33,130 nt of DNA, taken from positions 1-33,130 of the forward strand of contig CAMGEK010000010.1 in NCBI GenBank assembly GCA_946055105.1. Reading direction: 5' to 3'. The number at the start of each line of letters is the position of its first letter. The first letter of the stretch is position 1. The position numbers and the translations under genes were made by a program. The DNA is from an uncultured Clostridia bacterium (GTDB taxonomy: Bacteria > Bacillota > Clostridia > Christensenellales > Borkfalkiaceae). Shown piece after piece: positions 14,274 through 21,476 of the stretch. The notes beneath the pieces were generated by a model. That model searched no databases, had not been told where the DNA came from, and worked only from the letters and a program-made list of their open reading frames with translations.

Positions 14274-15207
14274 TGTCCTCTCCTTGGATCGCCGCGTCGC
14301 GCCCCGTAACGTTCAGGAACACGTCGTCCATGTTCCCTTTCAGAATTTCCACGTCGGTCAGATATTCGCCGTATCCTTCAAGCAATTTCCGCGCCCGAAG
14401 GGTGTCTTCGATGACGATCTTATACGCGCCCTTCTCCCCGTCGTATCCGAACGAACAGCCTTCCGCGGCGAGCCGCTCCTCAAACGTACGGTTCTGCGGC
14501 ATATACCCCAACAGGCAGTCGCTGCTGTAATGGTTTTTCAGTTCGTGCGGCGTTCCCCGCGCGATGATCCGCCCGCGATCCATGATGACGACGTCGCTCG
14601 CCTTGTCCGCCTCTTCCAAATAGTGCGTCGTCAAAAACACGGTCATGCCCGTCTCCGTCCTGATTTTGTCGATCAGCGACCAGACGGCGAGGCGGGTTTT
14701 GGGATCGAGCCCCGTCGTCGGCTCGTCCAGAATCAGCAGTTTCGGACGGTGAACCATCGCGCGCGCGATGTCCACTCTGCGCTGCTGTCCTCCGCTCAGA
14801 CGGGATACGGGACGGTCGAGTATGGGTTCGAGTTCGAGCATCTGAACGATTTCACGGATATTTTCCCTCCTCTCCCGCTTGGAACGCGCGTAAAAGGACG
14901 TCCTGATGTCCAGATTCTCCCGAACCGTCAGCATCTGATCGAGCACGCTCGACTGAAAGACGATTCCGATTTCGTTCTTGATCTCTGCGGAATCGGTATC
15001 GAGGTCGTACCCGTTCACGTATATTTTGCCCGCGTCCTTTTTCAGAATGGAGCAGAGAATGTTGATCGTCGTGCTCTTTCCCGCGCCGTTGATTCCTAAA
15101 AAAGCAAAGAGCGAACCCGCCTGCACGCTCAGAGAGATGTCGTCGACCGCTCTGACGTTGCCGTACGATTTACTTAAATGTTCGATGACAATCGCTTGTT
15201 GCGCCAT
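14254..15207 (-). CDS. ABC transporter ATP-binding protein (DrrA-like exporter family)
   Basis: A 317-residue ATPase with Walker A GINGAGKST (38-46), Q-loop near Q85, signature LSGGQQRR (137-144), Walker B LLILDEP (157-163) and switch histidine in TTHYLEEAD. The C-terminal extension of about 90 residues is typical of DrrA-type export ATPases (ILKGNMDDVFLNVTG near the end). It partners with the overlapping permease gene. The start ATG at 15207 has only a weak GGGG ribosome site; the preceding glycosyltransferase stop lies 19 bases upstream within a small hairpin (15220-15235), suggesting coupled expression. Export of a glycosylated or lipid substrate made by the neighbouring glycosyltransferase is possible but not shown. 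Confidence 0.92.
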   Translation of the reverse strand: MAQQAIVIEHLSKSYGNVRAVDDISLSVQAGSLFAFLGINGAGKSTTINILCSILKKDAGKIYVNGYDLDTDSAEIKNEIGIVFQSSVLDQMLTVRENLDIRTSFYARSKRERRENIREIVQMLELEPILDRPVSRLSGGQQRRVDIARAMVHRPKLLILDEPTTGLDPKTRLAVWSLIDKIRTETGMTVFLTTHYLEEADKASDVVIMDRGRIIARGTPHELKNHYSSDCLLGYMPQNRTFEERLAAEGCSFGYDGEKGAYKIVIEDTLRARKLLEGYGEYLTDVEILKGNMDDVFLNVTGRDAAIQGEDNENGQR

Positions 15208-15226
15208 ATTTTACCCCGTTCGGCGC

Positions 15227-16594
15227 TCACGCCGACAACCGCATATCTTCGCCGCGATCCTCGTTCGCGTCGTCTCCGTCGCCGTTACCGCTTCTCGTCG
15301 CGATTTTATTCCACTTCGGCTTGGAAAGCGCGCCGATACAGAGCGTCACCGCATAGAGCAACAGAAAGACGGGAAACAGCAGTACCGCCGAAACGAGTTC
15401 CCGACGCTTTTTTGCGCCGAGTTTTTTATAATCGAGAACGGCGAGAAGCGCCGCCTGCCCGTACCCGAACAGAACGAACAGTCCGCCGACGATCGCCGCC
15501 GCGACGATGAGCGTCGTAAACAGCATCGAACGGTAATAGGCGACGGGCATCATACTCACGGCGATCGTTCCGGACGCGATCAGCGCGGTATAAGTGAAAT
15601 GATAGACGTAATACAGCGGAATCCAGATGGAAATGAGAATGGTCAGGAAGTTAAAACTGTACGTGAGAAACATTTCCAGAAAGGAAAAATTTCCCGTCGT
15701 GAAAAACTTCCCCAACATTTTCAGAAGTTTTCCTTTGATGAGCGACATGCTCCCCGAACCGATACGTTTGTTTCGGTTGAGCGTGTCCTGAAAGGACGAC
15801 GGCATATCCTCATAGACGATCGCGTCCTCCACGAAATGCCCTTTCTTGCCCTCCAACATACGGTTGAAGTTGTATTCCGCGTCCTCGGAGATACTCACGC
15901 AATCGAATCCGCCGCTCTCTTTGAGCAGCGCAACGCTCATCATGGCGCCGCTGCCGTTGATGTGGGCGGCGATCCCGAGCCGTTCGCGCACGCGGCTTCC
16001 GAACCGCGAATCGAAGGAATAGAAGAGCGCGCAAGCCTTGGTGTAAAAATTCTGCGTTCCGTTGAGCGCACCCTCGTATCCGCGCGCAAACTGTACGCCC
16101 GACTGATAGGCGTCGTTCATCAGAGACGTAAAGTCCGCGTTGACGTGATTGTCCGCGTCGATGCGAATGACGAAATCGTAAGCCGCCTCCCCTTCCAATC
16201 CGATGAGATAATCGATTCCGTGCTTCACGGGATAGAGCGCCATGCGATGCGCGGGATCGGGATCGTCGAGGACGAGAACTTTCGCGCCCGCCTCGCGCGC
16301 GATCTGCGCCGTTCTGTCCGTACAGTTATGCGCCACGACGTAGACGTCGTAGAGCTCCTTGGGATAGTTCTGACGAGCCATCAGATCTTTCACCGTTTTT
16401 CCGATGACGCTCTCTTCGTTGTGCGCGGGGATCAGATACGCTACCCGTCCCTTGACTTCGCTCTTCTTCCACGTTTTCTTTCTGACGAACGCAAAAAGGA
16501 CGTAAAAGACCTGTAACAGAACGGGTATCGCGATCATGATCAGCACGATATAATTGAGAATGCTCAATACGCGAAATAAATATTCATGCCACAT
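15227..16594 (-). CDS. Membrane glycosyltransferase, family GT2
   Basis: A 455-residue integral-membrane GT2 enzyme. A transmembrane segment (about 11-36) precedes the GT-A domain, which starts VAYLIPAHNEE (51-61) and contains the nucleotide-sugar motif DAD (146-148) and the catalytic-base motif ED (237-238, in SISEDAE). Several membrane helices follow (about 308-332, 335-352, 358-380, 400-422). The processive-synthase signature QxxRW is replaced by RNKRI (274-278), which argues against a chain-elongating synthase such as hyaluronan synthase, although overall architecture is similar. Start ATG at 16594 has GGAGGAG close upstream. It lies 49 bases after trmB and 19 bases before the ABC exporter. 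Product unknown. Confidence 0.87.
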   Translation of the reverse strand: MWHEYLFRVLSILNYIVLIMIAIPVLLQVFYVLFAFVRKKTWKKSEVKGRVAYLIPAHNEESVIGKTVKDLMARQNYPKELYDVYVVAHNCTDRTAQIAREAGAKVLVLDDPDPAHRMALYPVKHGIDYLIGLEGEAAYDFVIRIDADNHVNADFTSLMNDAYQSGVQFARGYEGALNGTQNFYTKACALFYSFDSRFGSRVRERLGIAAHINGSGAMMSVALLKESGGFDCVSISEDAEYNFNRMLEGKKGHFVEDAIVYEDMPSSFQDTLNRNKRIGSGSMSLIKGKLLKMLGKFFTTGNFSFLEMFLTYSFNFLTILISIWIPLYYVYHFTYTALIASGTIAVSMMPVAYYRSMLFTTLIVAAAIVGGLFVLFGYGQAALLAVLDYKKLGAKKRRELVSAVLLFPVFLLLYAVTLCIGALSKPKWNKIATRSGNGDGDDANEDRGEDMRLSA

Positions 16595-16643
16595 ACTTCT
16601 CCTCCGTAATCCATCGGCGATTCCGCCGAGCCTGTCGACGATT

Positions 16644-17327
16644 TCATTCCCGCTCTTTTACCGCGACGAGACGGCAGATGGGAATCCCCTTTTCGGAAAA
16701 ATTCTTTTCGTACTCCGTCACGACGTTTTCCGCCGCCCATTCGCTCCGATGCAGATCGCGCGTGACCTGTTCGCATCGGAATCCGTTGCGTTCAAACTGT
16801 TCGATCGAATACTCGAAAAAGGGCGCGCTGTCCGTCTTTTGCACGACCTCGCCGCCTTCTTGCAAAAGCCGTCTGTAAATCGCAAGAAAGCGCGGAGAAG
16901 TCAGACGCTGTTTTTCCCTGCTCTTCTGGGGAAGAGGCGTGGAAAAATTCAGATAAATCCTCTCGACGCTGTCCTCGGGAATCAGGCAGTCGAGAATCTC
17001 GGCGGGCACGTTCAGAAACCGAACGTTGGGAATCCGTTCGCGCCGAATGCGTTCCGCGGCGGTCAGTACGACGTTGGAGCACACTTCCACCGCAAGAAAA
17101 TTCCGCTCGGGAAAGCGGCGCGCCGTCTCCGCGACGAACCCGCCGTTTCCGCAACCGATTTCAAGAGAGACGGGATTCCCGTTCCCGAACGCCGCGCGAT
17201 AATCGATCAGATTGCGGTAGTTCTCCGCCGCCTCTTTGAGATTGCGGCAAGGACTGCCGCGCGCAATCAATACGTCGGAGCACGCGTCAAGACGCGCTTC
17301 GAGATTGCGTTTTTTTCTCATTCTCAT
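16644..17327 (-). CDS. trmB: tRNA (guanine-N7)-methyltransferase, with altered signature motif
   Basis: A 227-residue Rossmann-fold methyltransferase. The SAM site is LEIGCGNGGFV (55-65), followed by NFLAVEV (76-82). Family members make m7G46 in tRNA. Position and surroundings identify it as TrmB, and the C-terminal KTD (164-166) and TEYE (204-207) motifs are kept. The hallmark segment, normally like NFSDPWPKKRHEKRRLT, reads NFSTPLPQKSREKQRLT (127-143), with the Asp, Trp, His and one Arg replaced. The start at 17327 is 3 bases after the dut stop; an in-frame ATG at 17321 is also possible. Whether the enzyme still makes m7G cannot be decided here. Confidence 0.85.
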   Translation of the reverse strand: MRMRKKRNLEARLDACSDVLIARGSPCRNLKEAAENYRNLIDYRAAFGNGNPVSLEIGCGNGGFVAETARRFPERNFLAVEVCSNVVLTAAERIRRERIPNVRFLNVPAEILDCLIPEDSVERIYLNFSTPLPQKSREKQRLTSPRFLAIYRRLLQEGGEVVQKTDSAPFFEYSIEQFERNGFRCEQVTRDLHRSEWAAENVVTEYEKNFSEKGIPICRLVAVKERE

Positions 17328-17330
17328 GCG

Positions 17331-17768
17331 TTATTTGCTCCCCGTCGAGCCGAATCCGCCCGCGCCGCGCACGGTATCGGAGAGCGTCTCCGCCTCGGTA
17401 AATTCCGCCGTATAATAGGGCGCGACGACGAGTTGCGCGATCCGTTCGCCGTCCGAAACCGTCTGCGCCGTCTTGCCGTGATTATGAAGCGCGACCATGA
17501 TCTCTCCGCGGTAATCGCAATCGATGACGCCCACTTTGTTCGCGGGCGCGAGATCGCGCTTGCAGGCAAGTCCGCTTCTCGCATAGACGAGCCCTACCGT
17601 GCCCGCGGGCAGTTCGACCGCGATCCCCGTGTGTACGAACGCGGTCTCGCCCGCAGGAATCGTCAAGCCGCCCTCCGCGCAGGCGTACAGATCGGCTCCC
17701 GCCGCAAACTCCGAACCGTAGACGGGCAATTTCGCGCTCACGTGAAGTTTCTTTACGTTGACTTTCAT
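17331..17768 (-). CDS. dut: dUTP diphosphatase
   Basis: A 145-residue trimeric-type dUTPase, which hydrolyses dUTP to dUMP and pyrophosphate, keeping uracil out of DNA and feeding thymidylate synthesis. All five family motifs are visible: AGADLYA (23-29), ARSGLACKRD (63-72), NKVGVIDCDYRGEI (77-90), GERIAQ (107-112) and the C-terminal RGAGGFGSTG. The start is the ATG at 17768, which overlaps the stop of the FAD oxidoreductase gene as ATGA. The frame stays open further upstream to about 18116, but that stretch is out-of-frame reading of the neighbour and not part of the protein. Confidence 0.97.
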   Translation of the reverse strand: MKVNVKKLHVSAKLPVYGSEFAAGADLYACAEGGLTIPAGETAFVHTGIAVELPAGTVGLVYARSGLACKRDLAPANKVGVIDCDYRGEIMVALHNHGKTAQTVSDGERIAQLVVAPYYTAEFTEAETLSDTVRGAGGFGSTGSK

Positions 17769-19177
17769 CGTTGCTCCCCCTTCTCTTCCGCGACGAGTTC
17801 GCGCCCCATCAGAACGCCCATGACGGACGCCATCATCAGTCCGCGCGTCCAGCCGCTCGAATCGCCCAGACAATGCAATCCCTGTACGTTCGTGCGGAAA
17901 CGTTCGTCCATTTTGACGCGGTTGGAATAAAACTTCAATTCGGGCGAATATAGCAGCGTTTCGTACGCCGCGAATCCGGGCACGACCTGATCCATCGCCT
18001 GAATGAATCCGATAATGTTCGTCATCGCGCGATAGGGCATGCCCGCCGTAATATCCCCCGCCACCGCATCGGGAAGCGTCGGGCGCAGATTGGAGCGCGA
18101 AAGCTCGTGTTGCCACGTCCGTTTCCCTTCGAGAATATCGCCGAACTTCTGCACGAGAATTTTTCCCGCGCCGAGCATGTTCGTCAGTTCCCCGACTTTC
18201 TGCGCATATTCGATGGGCTGATTGAACGGCGTGGTGAAGTTATGCGAACAGAGAATGGACAAATTCGTGTTTTCGCTCTTCTTCTCTTTGTACGAATGTC
18301 CGTTGACGACCGCCAGATTGTTATCGTAATTTTCCTGCGCGACGAATCCGCCCGGATTCTGGCAGAACGTGCGCACTTTGTTGCAGAACGGTTTCGGGTA
18401 TCCGATGAGCTTGGATTCGTACAGCACTTCGTTTACCTTCTCCATGATCTCGTTGCGGACTTCGACGCGCACGCCGATATCCACCGTGCCCGGCTCGTGC
18501 GCGATGTCGTGCTCCGCGCAGATTTTCTCCAACCAGTCCGCGCCTCTCCGCCCCGTCGCGATCACGGTATGTTTTGCGCGGATTTCCAGGCTTTCGCCGC
18601 CCTTACGGATATATACGCCGCGGCAGACGGCTCCGTCGAGAATGATATTATCGCATTCAAATCCGAAATAAATCTCTACGCCGCGATCGAGCAAATACCG
18701 TTCGATCGCGTAATACAGATCCTGCGCCTTCTCCGTTCCCAGATGCCGTATGGGGCAATCGACGAGTTTCAGTCCCGCTTTGATGGCGTTTTTGCGGATT
18801 TCCTTCTTCGCCTCTTCGTTTCCGAGCCCTTCGATATGCGTGTCCGCGCCGAATTCCAGATAGATCCCGTCCGTATAATGAATGGTATCCTGCACTCTGT
18901 CCGCGCCGATGAGATTGGGAAGATCGCCGCCCACCTCATAGGAAAGGGAAAGCTTTCCGTCGGAAAACGCGCCCGCGCCCGAAAATCCCGTCGTGATATG
19001 ACAGTAAGGCTTGCAATTCATACATTTCTTCGTCGCGTACTTGGGGCATTTCCGCTTTTCCACGGGCGCCCCCTTTTCCACGATAACGATTTTTTGTTTA
19101 CTGCCGTTTTTCAGCATTTCCAACGCCGTAAAAATTCCGGCAGGTCCCGCTCCGATAATCACTACGTCCGTGTTCAT
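17765..19177 (-). CDS. FAD-dependent oxidoreductase of unknown substrate (COG2509-like)
   Basis: A 470-residue flavoprotein. The dinucleotide-binding motif GAGPAG is at 9-14, and a second segment, VIATGRRGADW, follows further along. A cysteine group C44-x7-C52-x2-C55-x3-C59 precedes TTGFSGAGAFSDGKLSLS, which is characteristic of an uncharacterised FAD-dependent dehydrogenase family. The C-terminal LHCLGDSSGWTRGLMMASVMG closes the FAD site. The four cysteines could hold an iron-sulfur cluster or metal, but that is inference. It is the first gene of a six-gene operon behind a strong promoter. The weak AAGG ribosome site lies 5 bases before the ATG. No substrate can be named. Confidence 0.88.
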   Translation of the reverse strand: MNTDVVIIGAGPAGIFTALEMLKNGSKQKIVIVEKGAPVEKRKCPKYATKKCMNCKPYCHITTGFSGAGAFSDGKLSLSYEVGGDLPNLIGADRVQDTIHYTDGIYLEFGADTHIEGLGNEEAKKEIRKNAIKAGLKLVDCPIRHLGTEKAQDLYYAIERYLLDRGVEIYFGFECDNIILDGAVCRGVYIRKGGESLEIRAKHTVIATGRRGADWLEKICAEHDIAHEPGTVDIGVRVEVRNEIMEKVNEVLYESKLIGYPKPFCNKVRTFCQNPGGFVAQENYDNNLAVVNGHSYKEKKSENTNLSILCSHNFTTPFNQPIEYAQKVGELTNMLGAGKILVQKFGDILEGKRTWQHELSRSNLRPTLPDAVAGDITAGMPYRAMTNIIGFIQAMDQVVPGFAAYETLLYSPELKFYSNRVKMDERFRTNVQGLHCLGDSSGWTRGLMMASVMGVLMGRELVAEEKGEQR

Positions 19178-19211
19178 GTCGCCTTAACCGTCCTTTTCTT
19201 CATACGGAAGT

Positions 19212-19240
19212 ATCATACTATACTTTTCACGTTTTGTCAA
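19212..19240 (-). promoter_or_regulatory. Sigma-A promoter with a dyad over the -10
   Basis: Minus-strand TTGACA (19240-19235) and TATGAT (19217-19212) are spaced by 17 bp, with the start site near 19205, about 28 bases before the FAD oxidoreductase ATG. An inverted repeat AAGTAT-N6-ATACTT (19208-19225) covers the -10 box and could be an operator for a dimeric repressor, though AT-rich dyads also arise by chance. Confidence 0.8.
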
Positions 19241-19289
19241 TGTATTTTCAACGGGAACGCGCAAACGCCCTCTCCGCGCCCCGCATTTC

Positions 19290-19410
19290 CGCGAACCGTA
19301 ACCATCGTTTCACCGAAAACGCCCTATAAAAACATTTCACCGAATATGCCCTGCTGATCGCGCCGGGATTAACGTCCCCGCGCGAACCGTAACCATCGTT
19401 TCACCGAAAA
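19290..19410. repeat. Two perfect 30-bp direct repeats, 91 bp apart
   Basis: The 30-bp sequence starting CGCGAACCGTAACCATCG occurs at 19290-19319 and 19381-19410 with no mismatch. A shorter related piece (ATTTCACCGAAT) is at about 19334-19345. They fill the middle of the 348-base gap 19178-19525, which otherwise holds the FAD oxidoreductase promoter and the amt terminator; no gene is seen. Confidence 0.85.
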
Positions 19411-19455
19411 TACTCCGCGCTCGTTTGTTCCCGCATCCGGTCTCACAGGCATGAG

Positions 19456-19481
19456 AAAAGCGCTTCGCCGAAACGAAGCGC
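19456..19481 (-). terminator. Terminator of the glnN-amt region
   Basis: Inverted repeat GCGCTTCG / CGAAGCGC (19460-19467 and 19474-19481) with a six-base loop, followed on the minus strand by TTTT (19459-19456). It lies 44 bases after the stop of the Amt-P-II gene. The plus-strand side is also T-rich, so it may work in both directions. Confidence 0.8.
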
Positions 19482-19525
19482 CTTTCTTTATGTAGAGAGA
19501 GCGTATGAGTTGATTGATGGGAAGA

Positions 19526-21238
19526 TTACTCTTCGTCCTGCAATGCGTCGTAACCCGTCGTACCCGTACGGACTTTGACGACGTTCTCCACGTCGTAAAC
19601 AAAGATCTTTCCGTCTCCAATGTGTCCCGTATAGAGCGCCTTCCGCGCGGCGTTGACCACCGTTTCGACCGGTATTTTGGAGACGACCACTTCCACCTTG
19701 ATCTTAGGCAACAGCGACATCTCCACTTTTACGCCGCGATAATATTCCGTCGCGCCCTTCTGTACGCCGCATCCGAGCACCTGCGTCACCGTGATTCCGG
19801 ATACGCCGACCTGTTCGAGCGCGTTCTTCAAGTCTTCAAACTTGCTCTGCTTGGTGACGATGACGATCTTGCTCATCTTCGCGTCTTTGCTGGGCGCTTT
19901 GACGGGCGTCGTCTCATCAATCACCGTGACGCCCACGCCTTCCGGTTCGTCTGCCGCAAGAATTTCCGAATTGAGCGACACCGCCGTGAAATCCGCGTAA
20001 GCGGAGGGAAGCGCGTGCTCGCATCTGTCCAGACCTTCGATCTCTTCGTCTTTGGTGACGCGAAGTCCGACCGTCTTTTTCAATAAGACGAACGTCAGCG
20101 TCATCAGAACGACCGTCCAGAGCAGTACGGACAATACGCCCGCGATCTGCCAGCCGAGCTGTAAGCCCGAACCCGTGACGAACAGTCCGCCGCTCGCAAG
20201 CTCCGCGCCGCTGACCGCCGCGATCGCGGGATCGGCGAACAATCCGACTGCAAGCGTTCCCCAGATACCGTTGACGAAGTGTACGCCGACGGCTCCGACG
20301 GGATCGTCGATATGTAATTTCTTGTCGAGCAATTCAACACCGACCACGACGAGAATCCCCGCTACGATCCCGATGATCGCCGCCGCCCAAGGCGAGACCA
20401 CGTCGCAGGGAGCGGTGATCGCCACAAGACCCGCGAGAGAACCGTTGAGCGTCATGGAGACGTCCGGCTTCTTGTTCTTGATCCAGGTATACGCCATCGT
20501 CGCGCAGCAAGCCAACGCGGGAGCGATCGTCGTGTTCATGAAGATCTGACCGAGCGAAAGCGTGTTGCCCGCCGCCGCGCCGTTGAAACCGTACCAACCG
20601 AACCAAAGAATGAAACAGCCGAGCGCGCCGAGCGTCAGAGAGTGTCCGGGAATCGCGTTGACCTTCACCTTCCCGTCCTTACCTTTGGTATATTTCCCGA
20701 GACGGGGACCGAGGAAGATCGCGCCGAGAAGCGCCGCCGTACCGCCGACCATGTGAATCGCACAGGAGCCGGCGAAATCGTGGAATCCGTTCTGAGCAAG
20801 CCAGCCGCCGCCCCAGATCCAGTGCGCCTCGATCGGATAAACGACCATACTCATGAAGAAACTGTAAATGCAGTATGCCGAGAATTTCGTTCTCTCCGCC
20901 ATTGCGCCGGAGACGATCGTCGCCGTCGTCGCGCAGAACACAAGGTTAAAGACGAAGTCGGAAACGTAGGGATTCCCCTCTTCCGCAGCGGTCGTGAACT
21001 GCGTAATCCAATCGAAATTGGGAAGTCCTACAAGTCCGCAGAGCGCGTCCTCGCCGAGCAGCAATCCCGCGCCGAGGAGCAGGAACGCCACAGTGCCGAT
21101 ACAGAAATCCATCAGGTTTTTCATGATGATGTTTCCTGCATTCTTGGCACGGGTAAATCCGGTTTCAACCATCGCGAAGCCTGCTTGCATGAAGAACACA
21201 AGCGCGGCGCCGATCAGATACCAGACAGAAAAGTCCAT
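19526..21238 (-). CDS. Ammonium transporter with C-terminal P-II signalling domain (Amt-GlnK fusion)
   Basis: A 570-residue fusion. Residues 1-390 are an 11-helix Amt channel: the signature DFAGSCAIHMVGG holds pore His H162, and H320 in GVHFVNGIWG is the second pore His. A soluble linker (about 391-454) leads to a complete P-II domain (455-566) with MSKIVIVTKQSKFEDL, T-loop VQKGATEYYRG, B-loop TGHIGDGKIFV (537-547) and RTGTTGYDAL. The T-loop has Val at the position of the uridylylated Tyr51 of E. coli GlnB, so that modification is not expected. P-II proteins normally plug Amt pores as separate subunits; here channel and regulator are one chain. The ATG has CGGAGG upstream. The gene follows glnN across a 238-base structured gap. 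Confidence 0.95.
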   Translation of the reverse strand: MDFSVWYLIGAALVFFMQAGFAMVETGFTRAKNAGNIIMKNLMDFCIGTVAFLLLGAGLLLGEDALCGLVGLPNFDWITQFTTAAEEGNPYVSDFVFNLVFCATTATIVSGAMAERTKFSAYCIYSFFMSMVVYPIEAHWIWGGGWLAQNGFHDFAGSCAIHMVGGTAALLGAIFLGPRLGKYTKGKDGKVKVNAIPGHSLTLGALGCFILWFGWYGFNGAAAGNTLSLGQIFMNTTIAPALACCATMAYTWIKNKKPDVSMTLNGSLAGLVAITAPCDVVSPWAAAIIGIVAGILVVVGVELLDKKLHIDDPVGAVGVHFVNGIWGTLAVGLFADPAIAAVSGAELASGGLFVTGSGLQLGWQIAGVLSVLLWTVVLMTLTFVLLKKTVGLRVTKDEEIEGLDRCEHALPSAYADFTAVSLNSEILAADEPEGVGVTVIDETTPVKAPSKDAKMSKIVIVTKQSKFEDLKNALEQVGVSGITVTQVLGCGVQKGATEYYRGVKVEMSLLPKIKVEVVVSKIPVETVVNAARKALYTGHIGDGKIFVYDVENVVKVRTGTTGYDALQDEE

Positions 21239-21270
21239 AAAAGTACCTCCGATAAAATTTTAATATGTTC

Positions 21271-21306
21271 CCGACGGGCGCTCTCACACGCAACTCATCC
21301 CGTCGG
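21271..21306 (-). promoter_or_regulatory. Hairpin upstream of the Amt-P-II gene
   Basis: A perfect 8-bp outer stem (CCGACGGG 21271-21278 with CCCGTCGG 21299-21306) encloses a 2-bp inner GC stem (21280-21281 with 21290-21291) around the loop TCTCACAC. The minus-strand loop reads GTGTGAGA. The same loop core sits in hairpins within the two 66-bp repeats further upstream. It ends 33 bases before the start codon, clear of the CGGAGG ribosome site. No known riboswitch class is recognised. Confidence 0.6.
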
Positions 21307-21320
21307 TTTTTCCGAGATTA

Positions 21321-21473
21321 CCGAAAAAAGTTTTCCGCTCCTTTCGGAGACGGCGCGCGGTCTCACACTCCGCTTGCCGTCCGTTCGCTTCCGTTTTCCC
21401 GAACGCTCCGAAAAAAGTTTTCCGCTCCTTTCGGAGACGGCGCGCGGCCTCACACTCCGCTTGCCGTCCGTTC
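21321..21473. repeat. Two 66-bp direct repeats, each able to form a hairpin
   Basis: Copies at 21321-21386 and 21408-21473 differ at one base, with a period of 87 bp. Within each, GACGGC pairs with GCCGTC (21349-21354 with 21376-21381; 21436-21441 with 21463-21468), and an inner GCGG/CCGC stem holds the loop TCTCACACT (CCTCACACT in the second copy). The only difference between copies lies in this loop. On the minus strand each copy continues CTCC-GAAA-GGAG and then AAAACTTTTTTCGG. Confidence 0.85.
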
Positions 21474-21476
21474 AAA

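Noticed and set aside
17769-18116. Upstream in-frame extension of dut
   Set aside because: Overlaps the FAD oxidoreductase in another frame, lacks any dUTPase homology, and the ATG at 17768 gives the normal family length.
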